The notes below the pieces were generated by a model. The model had not been told where the DNA came from. It was given only the letters and a program-made list of their open reading frames with translations, and searched no databases. Below are positions 17,092-24,988 of a DNA stretch of 64,000 nucleotides, piece after piece; positions within the stretch are counted from its first letter, which is position 1; each line of letters starts with the position of its first letter. The translations under genes were made by a program, and so were the position numbers. This stretch comes from Flavobacteriales bacterium (GTDB lineage Bacteria > Bacteroidota > Bacteroidia > Flavobacteriales_D > CAJJDF01). The DNA is taken from contig JAHDBM010000010.1 in the NCBI GenBank assembly GCA_020630395.1, forward strand, positions 5,054-69,053, given 5' to 3'.

Positions 17092-18918
17092 ATGTCTAAT
17101 CAAGAAAATAAAAAATCAGCAAAAGATGCTTCTTTTTGGGAGTTATTATCTGATAAAAAAGGAGAAAAATTTATTCCTAGTGGAAAAATGATTACTTCAG
17201 AAAATAATGAAGAGGGAGATAGTATTGATAATTCTAAACTTAATAATGAAGTCCCTGTTTCTAATACTCAAAATACAGTACAACAAACAGAAAAAAAATC
17301 AGGTGCAAATGTTGTTTCTAATCAAATAGAAGGAAATGATTCGCTAAAAGATGTTTCTTTTTGGGAATTGTTAAAAGATAAAAAGGGAGAAAAATTTGCT
17401 TCGAATAATCCAAAGTTTAATAAAAACCTGAAAGGCAATAAAACTTCTGCTAATAAGTTAACTAATGAGAATAATATTGTAGAAAACAAAACTACAGTTA
17501 CTCCTGTTGATAATTCTTCTGTTTCAAATGAAACAAATAATAAAGCAGAAGTAGAGTCTAATAAAAATGTTGTTTCTAATCAAATAGAAGGAAATGATTC
17601 ATTAAAGGATGTGTCTTTTTGGGAATTATTAAAAGATAAAAAAGGAGAAAAGTTTGCTTCTAGTAATCCCAAGTTCAATAAGAATTTAAAGTGTAATAAT
17701 AATATTGATAAAAAAGAGGTTACTTCTTCTAATAATACTAGTAGTAATCTAAAGCAAGATGTTGGATCGAATGATTCTGGCGTTAAACCAGTTGTTAATC
17801 AGACGGATTCTCAAAGTAATAACCAGGCCAATGTCTCATCACCTATTACAAACCAGAGTAGTGTAGTTAGTTCTTCATCAAATTCTGGAATTAATTCATC
17901 AAATGAGTCTGAGTCATTAAAGAGAAAGGGCAGTGTTACACCTGTTGCAGTTAGTAAGCCTGTTGGTTCAGGTGGTAAAACGAATAGAAAAGGAGCAGTT
18001 ACTAAGAAAAAGAAAGGGAAAACGAAATGGATTGTTTTAATAATACTATTTATACTCTTAGCTGGAGGTGGAACTTTTGTAGGTATAAAATGGCAAGAAA
18101 CCAAAGCATGGGTTAGTTCGTTATTTGGAGGTGCAAGCAATGATATTGCATCAAATGATATAAGTAACTTATCCCTTGAAGAGGCTCAAGCTAGGGCTCA
18201 AGCAATTGCAGATTCTATAGCTGAGGCTAATGGTATTGTTACAGATGATACCACTGAAGAAGATATTGAAACTGATACAACTACAAATGAAGATATTGCT
18301 ATGACTGATGATGTTATTGCAGATGATGTAGTTGATGATTCTGATGTCGATACTGACACTGATGATGATTCTAGTACAGAAGAAGATGATATTGATGATA
18401 CAGAAACTGTAGAGGATGATGTTGAAACTCAAACAGAAGATGTAGAAGTTGATGATGATGTAACAGAAGATAACACCACTGATGATGTTGTGGATGAGCC
18501 AGTAAATGGTGATAATGATGAATTAGTAGCTCAAATAAAATCCTTAAAAGAAGAATTAAAAGAACAAAAGCGAATTAATGCAGATAATAAAAAAACTATT
18601 TTAGCATTAAAGAGTAAAATTAAAAAGCTAGAGGCAAGTCAGTCATCTGGTAAATCAGTTGTCTCAATTGATGATGCTGTTACTAAGTCTTCTACAGGAA
18701 AGTATAATGTTGTGGTTGGTTCTTATGGGAAACAATCTAGCGCTAAAAGAAAAGCAACTAAAGTAACAGATATGGGATATGACGCTTATATTTTAGATAC
18801 TAAGGTTGGAGGTTTATATGTTGTTTGTATAGGTTCATTTGATTCTAGATCAGCTGCTAACGAATTAAAAGACAAATATAAAGAAACAGGTAAAAGTGCT
18901 TTCGTTAAAACCTTATAA
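17092..18918 (+). CDS. Bitopic SPOR-domain protein (FtsN-like architecture) with repeated cytoplasmic motif
   Basis: Long N-terminal region, TKKKKGKTKWIVLIILFILLAGGGTFVGIKW TM, acidic linker, coiled coil, C-terminal SPOR (YNVVVGSYGKQSSAKRKATKV...GLYVVCIGSFDSRSAANELKDKYK). Confidence 0.85.
   Translation: MSNQENKKSAKDASFWELLSDKKGEKFIPSGKMITSENNEEGDSIDNSKLNNEVPVSNTQNTVQQTEKKSGANVVSNQIEGNDSLKDVSFWELLKDKKGEKFASNNPKFNKNLKGNKTSANKLTNENNIVENKTTVTPVDNSSVSNETNNKAEVESNKNVVSNQIEGNDSLKDVSFWELLKDKKGEKFASSNPKFNKNLKCNNNIDKKEVTSSNNTSSNLKQDVGSNDSGVKPVVNQTDSQSNNQANVSSPITNQSSVVSSSSNSGINSSNESESLKRKGSVTPVAVSKPVGSGGKTNRKGAVTKKKKGKTKWIVLIILFILLAGGGTFVGIKWQETKAWVSSLFGGASNDIASNDISNLSLEEAQARAQAIADSIAEANGIVTDDTTEEDIETDTTTNEDIAMTDDVIADDVVDDSDVDTDTDDDSSTEEDDIDDTETVEDDVETQTEDVEVDDDVTEDNTTDDVVDEPVNGDNDELVAQIKSLKEELKEQKRINADNKKTILALKSKIKKLEASQSSGKSVVSIDDAVTKSSTGKYNVVVGSYGKQSSAKRKATKVTDMGYDAYILDTKVGGLYVVCIGSFDSRSAANELKDKYKETGKSAFVKTL
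17308..17439 (+). repeat. 44-aa repeat copy 1 within SPOR gene
   Basis: NVVSNQIEGNDSLKDVSFWELLKDKKGEKFASNNPKFNKNLKGN. Confidence 0.95.
17566..17697 (+). repeat. 44-aa repeat copy 2 within SPOR gene (258-nt offset)
   Basis: NVVSNQIEGNDSLKDVSFWELLKDKKGEKFASSNPKFNKNLKCN. Confidence 0.95.
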
Positions 18919-18939
18919 GGTTTAATAATACTCTTATAG

Positions 18940-18973
18940 AAGTCGATTTAGCATGGTTGAATCGACTTTTTTT
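18940..18973 (+). terminator. Intrinsic terminator after SPOR gene
   Basis: AAGTCGATT-N11-AATCGACTTTTTTT. Confidence 0.8.
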
Positions 18974-19241
18974 GTATAGAATAATAGCTTGCCTTCAATT
19001 TAAAAGAACTGTCTAATAAAAGTGCTGTGAAGATGAATTCAGGTGTCTAAAAAAAGTAAAATTCATCACTCAGTAAACAATTCAAATCATAGCCATATAG
19101 CAAGTAATAATATTAGAATTATAATTGAGTAGATGCAATACCTTATCTAAGAATGGTTAATGTTATTTTGCTTGGTAATTAAACTTATATTTAGTTGATG
19201 ATGATTGTGAAAAATACATTACATATAAATGTTTAAAGCAT

Positions 19242-19274
19242 AAAAAAACCAGAAGTGAAACTTCTGGTTTTTTA
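19242..19274 (-). terminator. Intrinsic terminator of rpsF-rpsR-rplI operon (bidirectional)
   Basis: AAAAAAACCAGAAGTGAAACTTCTGGTTTTTTT. Confidence 0.9.
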
Positions 19275-19292
19275 ATAATATTGATAAAAAGG

Positions 19293-19739
19293 TTATTCAC
19301 CTTTAACTTCAAATTCAACTTCGCCAACTACTTGCTTGTGTAGTTTAACCGTAGCATTATACTTACCAATTGATCTAATTGGTTCGTTATGAATTTTAAT
19401 GTTTTTTCTTTCAATGTTAAAACCTGCAGCAACAAAAGCCTCAGCAACTTGAACAGAAGTAACAGATCCGAAAATCTTTCCATTTTCTCCAACTTTAGCA
19501 ATAACGCTAACTGTTGATTTTTCAAGCTTAGCTAAATTAGATGTAGCCTCTTCAATAGCAGCTTTATCTTTATGCGCTCTTTGTTTTACGTTTTCAGCAT
19601 GCACTTTCTTCATAGAAGGTGTAGCTAAAACAGCATATCCTTTAGGGATTAAGAAGTTTCTTCCGTATCCAGGCTTAACCGATACCATTTCACCTGCATC
19701 TCCTAAATTATCTACGTCTTTTTTTAATATAATATCCAT
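19293..19739 (-). CDS. rplI: 50S ribosomal protein L9
   Basis: MDIILKKDVDNLGDAGEMVSVKPGYGRNFLIPKGYA. Confidence 0.97.
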   Translation of the reverse strand: MDIILKKDVDNLGDAGEMVSVKPGYGRNFLIPKGYAVLATPSMKKVHAENVKQRAHKDKAAIEEATSNLAKLEKSTVSVIAKVGENGKIFGSVTSVQVAEAFVAAGFNIERKNIKIHNEPIRSIGKYNATVKLHKQVVGEVEFEVKGE

Positions 19740-19753
19740 TTGTATTGCCTTTT

Positions 19754-20023
19754 TTACTTTAATAAATCACCAACATAAGGCATTAAAGCTAAGTGTCTAG
19801 CTCTTTTTACAGCCTGAGATACCTTCTTTTGGTACTTTTGCTTGGTTCCAGTTAATCTTCTTGGTAATAATTTACCTTGCTCGTTTACTAGGTACATTAA
19901 AAAATCAGCATCTTTATAATCGATATATTTGATTCCTTTTTCAGTAAAACGACAATATTTTTCTTTTTTAACTTCAATATCAATTGGAGTTAAATATTTA
20001 ATTTCTGATGTATTTCCTGCCAT
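19754..20023 (-). CDS. rpsR: 30S ribosomal protein S18
   Basis: YIDYKDADFLMYLVNEQGKLLPRRLTGTKQKYQKKVSQAVKRARHLALMPY. Confidence 0.97.
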   Translation of the reverse strand: MAGNTSEIKYLTPIDIEVKKEKYCRFTEKGIKYIDYKDADFLMYLVNEQGKLLPRRLTGTKQKYQKKVSQAVKRARHLALMPYVGDLLK

Positions 20024-20049
20024 CTTTATAAATGTTTAATAAGTTAAAA

Positions 20050-20403
20050 TTAAGCTTTAGCTTTTGCCTTAGCTTTTAAATTCTCTCTTCTTGTTTTTGC
20101 CCAAGCAACAGCATGCTTGTCTAATTTTACCGTTAAGAATCTAAGAATCTTTTCGTCTCTTTTTAATGCTAATTCTAAATCAGCAATTAATTGTCCATTT
20201 TCAGCAGTAAATTCGATTAAGTTGTAAAAACCGGTAGATTTTTTTTGAATTGGATAAGCCAATTTCTTTAATCCCCAATTTTCTTCACTAACAATCTTTG
20301 CGCCCTTACCCTTAATAAGGTCAACATATTTACCTACTGCTTCCTTTATCTGAGCCTCAGATAAAACGGGAGTTAAAATGAAAACAGTTTCGTAATTTTT
20401 CAT
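20050..20403 (-). CDS. rpsF: 30S ribosomal protein S6
   Basis: [23 protein letters not shown]; gene order rpsF-rpsR-rplI. Confidence 0.97.
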   Translation of the reverse strand: MKNYETVFILTPVLSEAQIKEAVGKYVDLIKGKGAKIVSEENWGLKKLAYPIQKKSTGFYNLIEFTAENGQLIADLELALKRDEKILRFLTVKLDKHAVAWAKTRRENLKAKAKAKA

Positions 20404-20426
20404 GTTTGTTTTTTTAATTTGGACTG

Positions 20427-20434
20427 CAAATGTA
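20427..20434 (-). promoter_or_regulatory. Candidate -7 element (TACATTTG) of rpsF operon
   Basis: TACATTTG on the reverse strand about 24 nt upstream of rpsF ATG; no clear -33 TTG. Confidence 0.4.
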
Positions 20435-20526
20435 ACGGTATTTTATCGGAAAACCATGACTTTCATTGAAAAATGCCACTTTATTTTTACCTTACAGCTT
20501 CATTTTAAGAATTAAGCTTACACAAC

Positions 20527-21270
20527 ATGCTAAATAAGTTAGATACAACTCCACCAGAATCATTAGATAAAAAAGAAGTTAAAAAGGAAAATAAAAAGCT
20601 GCTTGAAGAAATCATTACACTTCAAAAGAAAATGAATGGAGAAGGGAAGAAGAGTTTACTTATTATTTTACAAGGATTAGATGCTGCTGGTAAAAGTGGT
20701 GCGGCAAGGGTATTGGCAGGTGTTAATCCAAGTGGTATTAAAGTGAAGAGTTTTAAAAAGCCAACTGATGAAGAATTTGCACATGATTTTTTATGGAGAG
20801 TCCATAAGCATGTGCCTGCTAAAGGAATGATTCAAATATTTGATCGATCTCATTACGAAGACATATTGGTTCCTTCGGTTATGGGGTATATTGACGAAAA
20901 GACTATTAACGAACGATACGAAATCATTAATAATTTTGAGAAGCTTATTCAACACAATGACACTACCATATTAAAGTTTTATTTGCATGTGTCCAAAGAT
21001 GCTCAAAAAGAACGTTTAATGGAGCGTGTTGAAAACCCAGAAAAACATTGGAAGCATAATGATGGTGATTGGGAAACAAGAGAGCATTGGGATAAATATA
21101 TGGACGTATACGAAAACTTATTTGCCAAGTGTAATGATATTCCTTGGCAAATAATTCCATCTGATAAAAATTGGTACAAAGTAAACTTAATTAGTAAAGC
21201 GATCATTAAAGCATTTAATGATATGGATTTAGAATGGCCAGCTTTAGAAACCGAACTTTTTATTAAATAA
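20527..21270 (+). CDS. Polyphosphate kinase 2 family protein
   Basis: LIILQGLDAAGKSGAARVLAGVNPSG Walker A, FDRSHYEDILVPSV Walker B-like region, HWKHNDGDWETREHWDKYMDVYE. Confidence 0.92.
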   Translation: MLNKLDTTPPESLDKKEVKKENKKLLEEIITLQKKMNGEGKKSLLIILQGLDAAGKSGAARVLAGVNPSGIKVKSFKKPTDEEFAHDFLWRVHKHVPAKGMIQIFDRSHYEDILVPSVMGYIDEKTINERYEIINNFEKLIQHNDTTILKFYLHVSKDAQKERLMERVENPEKHWKHNDGDWETREHWDKYMDVYENLFAKCNDIPWQIIPSDKNWYKVNLISKAIIKAFNDMDLEWPALETELFIK

Positions 21271-21272
21271 TT

Positions 21273-22667
21273 ATGAATATTAACGAAATTAATAATGACA
21301 CACCTTTTATAACCAATGACGCAGTTGTTTTAGGCTTGTTAATTGCCTTGTTGGGACTTATTTTTCATACGGCAAGTCAATCTACTTTTAAAGGATTTTA
21401 TAAAGTTATTCCAGCTTTATTACTGTGCTATTTTTTGCCTTCCATATTTACTTCGTTAGGGATATTTGCTCCTCAATGGGTAGATGTTGCAGATGCAAAA
21501 TTAGCCTTAGCTAATGATGGTTTCAATGTATCCAATATTATTAATTTAAAAGACCTAAAAAGTTTTATTGAAACCAACAATGTCGAAGAATCATTTTACC
21601 AGCCTTTTGTTGTAAAATCTAAGTTGTACTATATGGCATCAAGGTATTTGTTGCCAGCTAGTTTAGTGTTATTAACTATCAGTATAAGTCTTAAAGAAGT
21701 ATTTAAATTAGGGCCAAAAGCACTTATTATGTTTGGTACAGCCACATTGGGAGTTGTAATTGGTGGACCATTAGCTATCTTATTTTTTCAGTGGATTAAT
21801 CCAGAAATGCTAGCTGATGTTAACGGGAGTGAAGTTTGGAGAGGACTTTCTACTGTTGCAGGTAGCTGGATTGGAGGTGGAGCAAACCAAACCGCTATGA
21901 AAGAAATGTATGAAGTAGGAGATGGACTGTTTTCGGTTATGGTTACTGTAGATATTATTGTAGCAGAAGTATGGATGGCATTTTTGTTGTTAGGTGTTGC
22001 CAATGCTAAAAAGATAGATAAATACTTCAAAGCAGATACTTCTGCGGTAGATAATTTAAAAGATAAAATGCAAGATTTTAGTCAAAAAAGTGCTCGTATT
22101 GCAAGTTTTAATGATTTTATTATGATATTAATGATCGGTTTAGGTATAACGGGATTATCTCATTTCTTAGCCGATTACATAGGTCCTTTTATTGGAGAAC
22201 ATGCTCCAGGTTTAGCAGCTTATGGTTTGGCCAGTAAGTTCTTTTGGTTAATTGTGCTAGCTACGCTATTTGGTATATTGTTATCCTTTACAAAAGTTAA
22301 GAATTACGAAGGAGCTGGAGCTTCTAAAATTGGAAGTGTGTTTATCTATATTCTTGTAGCGACTATAGGTATGAAAATGAATATTGGGGCTATTTTTGAT
22401 AATCTCGGTTTGTTTGCAATTGGTGGAGTATGGATGTTGGTTCACGTGGGCTTGTTATTTCTTGTTGGGAAAATTATTAAAGCACCTTTTTTCTTTTTGG
22501 CTGTAGGTAGTAAAGCAAATATTGGAGGTGCAGCTTCTGCTCCTGTAGTAGCTGGGGCATTTCATCCTAGCTTAGCTCCTGTTGGCGTATTGCTTGCTGT
22601 ACTTGGTTATGGTTTAGGAACGATAATGGCTATTGTATGTGCTACCATGATGAATTGGGTGAGTTAA
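21273..22667 (+). CDS. DUF819 family membrane protein
   Basis: Multi-pass; GSWIGGGANQTAMKEMY, GSKANIGGAASAPVVAGAFHPSLAPVGVLLAVLGYGLGT. Confidence 0.88.
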   Translation: MNINEINNDTPFITNDAVVLGLLIALLGLIFHTASQSTFKGFYKVIPALLLCYFLPSIFTSLGIFAPQWVDVADAKLALANDGFNVSNIINLKDLKSFIETNNVEESFYQPFVVKSKLYYMASRYLLPASLVLLTISISLKEVFKLGPKALIMFGTATLGVVIGGPLAILFFQWINPEMLADVNGSEVWRGLSTVAGSWIGGGANQTAMKEMYEVGDGLFSVMVTVDIIVAEVWMAFLLLGVANAKKIDKYFKADTSAVDNLKDKMQDFSQKSARIASFNDFIMILMIGLGITGLSHFLADYIGPFIGEHAPGLAAYGLASKFFWLIVLATLFGILLSFTKVKNYEGAGASKIGSVFIYILVATIGMKMNIGAIFDNLGLFAIGGVWMLVHVGLLFLVGKIIKAPFFFLAVGSKANIGGAASAPVVAGAFHPSLAPVGVLLAVLGYGLGTIMAIVCATMMNWVS

Positions 22668-23251
22668 AAAGGAATAATCCATAAATACAATCCTATTAGT
22701 ACAGTCTCACCAATAAAAAGAGCAGTAATAAATGGGATATATCTCATTTTAGTAATACCGGCAACATAACATATTAAATCTGTAGGAACCAAAGGGAAAA
22801 ATGCCCAACCAAGTACTACCCAAAAGCCATATTGATTAATTTTTTTCTTAATGGTTTCAAAACGATTTAATTTAGATTTTACCAATTGATCTAATGCTAA
22901 ATAATCAGTAGAAAAATATACCAAAGAGGCTGAAAATAAAATGCCTATTATAGATATAATGAAAACTATCATTAAATTATCAGGAAGAGCCAAAGCACCA
23001 GCCAACACAAAGGGGGTGCTTGGAATTAAGAACACTCCTCTAATTATAGAAACTAAGGCGTAAATCCATATTAACGAAGATTTTTGGTCTACTAGAAAAG
23101 CTTTTATAGCCTGCGGAGTAAACTTATCCATATTAAAAAAATAGAACAATAAACCTCCTGTCAATAAGATAATCCAAAACACCAATATCACTCGCTTTAC
23201 TTTCTTGCTCTGTAAAGCTGCAAACCAATTGTTATGTTTAGATTCTGTCAA
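22664..23251 (-). CDS. TVP38/TMEM64 (VTT domain) family membrane protein
   Basis: VFLIPSTPFVLAGALALP...YGFWVVLGWAFFPLVPTDLICYVAGITKMRYIPF. Confidence 0.85.
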   Translation of the reverse strand: MTESKHNNWFAALQSKKVKRVILVFWIILLTGGLLFYFFNMDKFTPQAIKAFLVDQKSSLIWIYALVSIIRGVFLIPSTPFVLAGALALPDNLMIVFIISIIGILFSASLVYFSTDYLALDQLVKSKLNRFETIKKKINQYGFWVVLGWAFFPLVPTDLICYVAGITKMRYIPFITALFIGETVLIGLYLWIIPF

Positions 23252-23261
23252 ATGTTTGGTA

Positions 23262-23292
23262 TAAAAAAAGCACCAGCCTTATGACTGATGCG
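23262..23292 (-). terminator. Intrinsic terminator after ferredoxin
   Basis: Reverse strand GCATCAGTC-N5-GGCTGGTGCTTTTTTT. Confidence 0.65.
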
Positions 23293-23316
23293 ATAAAATT
23301 AGTATTTGAATTAATT

Positions 23317-23670
23317 TTATTCTGCTAAGTGCAGAGAATCTTTCTTTTTAAGTAAAGTTGCTTCATCTTCTACAATATCCTCATTAGGGACACAACAATC
23401 AACCGGACATACAGCAGCACATTGTGGCTCTTCATGGAACCCAACACATTCTGTACATTTATCAGGAGCAATATAGTATACATCCATATCTACAGGTACT
23501 TGGTATGCATCTGCATCTACTTCTCTATCATCAAAAAGAGTTACCATTCCTGTTAAACCAGTTCCATCCGAATATTTCCATTCAGCTCCTCCTTCGTATA
23601 TTGCATTGTTAGGACACTCTGGTTCACAAGCCCCACAATTTATACATTCATCTGTTATTATAATTGCCAT
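23317..23670 (-). CDS. 4Fe-4S dicluster ferredoxin
   Basis: [28 protein letters not shown] ... [22 protein letters not shown]; start moved from 23700 because a TAACTTTG -7 element sits at 23689-23696 inside the longer ORF. Confidence 0.93.
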   Translation of the reverse strand: MAIIITDECINCGACEPECPNNAIYEGGAEWKYSDGTGLTGMVTLFDDREVDADAYQVPVDMDVYYIAPDKCTECVGFHEEPQCAAVCPVDCCVPNEDIVEDEATLLKKKDSLHLAE

Positions 23671-23772
23671 AACGTCACTTAATTTATACAAAGTTAACAC
23701 TTATCGTGCAAAATTATTGTCTTAATAAAAGGTTTAAATGGTGTTTCTTAAATTTTTTATTAGCGAATACCC

Positions 23773-23802
23773 TTAAACATTTGATTTCAAAAGGTATATT
23801 TG
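23773..23802 (+). promoter_or_regulatory. Bacteroidota-type promoter (TTA-N19-TATATTTG)
   Basis: TTA 23773-23775, TATATTTG 23795-23802, upstream of acyl-CoA reductase gene. Confidence 0.55.
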
Positions 23803-23822
23803 CACCATCAAAAAAGATATAG

Positions 23823-24869
23823 ATGAATCTTCTAGATAGAATTAACGCTTTTGACAAACTAGGACAAATCATGAACCTGTTTTCTGCAGAGATAAATTGG
23901 CCTGGATTTGAAACCGGTTTAAATGAACAGGAGTATAATGATTTTAATGGTTTAATTAAAAAAACTAAGCAATATAACGGTTGGTTTACTGAAGGTAATA
24001 TTCGGTTTACGCTTGCCCAGTGGGGAGAAGTATTAAGCAGTGATAAGTTAACCAATTGGTTAAGTTCTTATGATTCCAATTTATTTAATAAAAATAAAAA
24101 AGTAGCCATTATTATGGCTGGAAATATACCCCTAGTAGGTTTTCATGACTTACTTACCGTTTTATTAAGTGGAAATCATGCAATGATTAAATTATCATCT
24201 AATGATGATAAACTTTTACCGGAGATTTTAAATTGGTTGGTATTATTAGAGCCTAGATTTAAGTCTCAATTTTCTATTGTTCCTAAGTTATCAAATTTTG
24301 AGGCTGTTATAGCTACAGGAAGTGATAACTCAGCCATGTATTTTGAGAGTTATTTTGCTAAATACCCTCATGTAATTAGAAAAAACAGAACTTCTGTTGC
24401 TGTATTAACGGGAGAAGAAACAGAAGAAGAACTATTGGCTCTTGGTAGTGATATATTCCAATATTTTGGTTTAGGATGCCGAAATGTTACGAAACTATAC
24501 GTTCCAAAAGGATATGATTTAGATAATGTTTTTAAAGGATTATTCCCTTGGAAAGATATTATTCATCACAATAAATACGCCAACAACTACGACTATAACA
24601 AGGCAATTTACATGATGAACCAAAATGAATTAATAGAGAATGGCTTTATCCTCTTTAAAGAAGATAAAGCGCTACATTCTCCATTAGGAGTTTTGTTTTA
24701 TGAATACTATAATGCCAAAGAAGACATAGACAATATTATAAAAGAAAATGAAACTAAAATTCAAGCTGTAGTTTCTTCAGCTCATATTCCATTTGGAGAA
24801 GCCCAAAAACCTAAGCTTAACGACTATGCAGATGGAGTTGATATAATGGATTTTTTACTTAATCTTTAA
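23823..24869 (+). CDS. Acyl-CoA reductase (LuxC-like) family protein
   Basis: KKVAIIMAGNIPLVGFHDLLTVLLSGNHAMIKLSSND; FGLGCRNVTKLYVPKGYD. Confidence 0.88.
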   Translation: MNLLDRINAFDKLGQIMNLFSAEINWPGFETGLNEQEYNDFNGLIKKTKQYNGWFTEGNIRFTLAQWGEVLSSDKLTNWLSSYDSNLFNKNKKVAIIMAGNIPLVGFHDLLTVLLSGNHAMIKLSSNDDKLLPEILNWLVLLEPRFKSQFSIVPKLSNFEAVIATGSDNSAMYFESYFAKYPHVIRKNRTSVAVLTGEETEEELLALGSDIFQYFGLGCRNVTKLYVPKGYDLDNVFKGLFPWKDIIHHNKYANNYDYNKAIYMMNQNELIENGFILFKEDKALHSPLGVLFYEYYNAKEDIDNIIKENETKIQAVVSSAHIPFGEAQKPKLNDYADGVDIMDFLLNL

Positions 24870-24988
24870 CAACATTAAACATTTTTTTAACACATATTTA
24901 ACCAATTTTAAAGGCTCAAAACAGCATATTACAAGACAATTGGCACGGTTATAGTTCATATAATCGAAACCCATAAAAACAACAGGTT

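Noticed and set aside
17811-18432. Minus-strand ORFs (109 and 87 aa) in the SPOR gene
   Set aside because: Antisense to TM and Asp-rich regions; Ile/Cys-rich shadow composition.
18200-18530. GAT-rich low-complexity tract considered as a microsatellite/phase-variation site
   Set aside because: It encodes an irregular acidic D/E/T linker with mixed codons; no long pure tandem repeat likely to slip.
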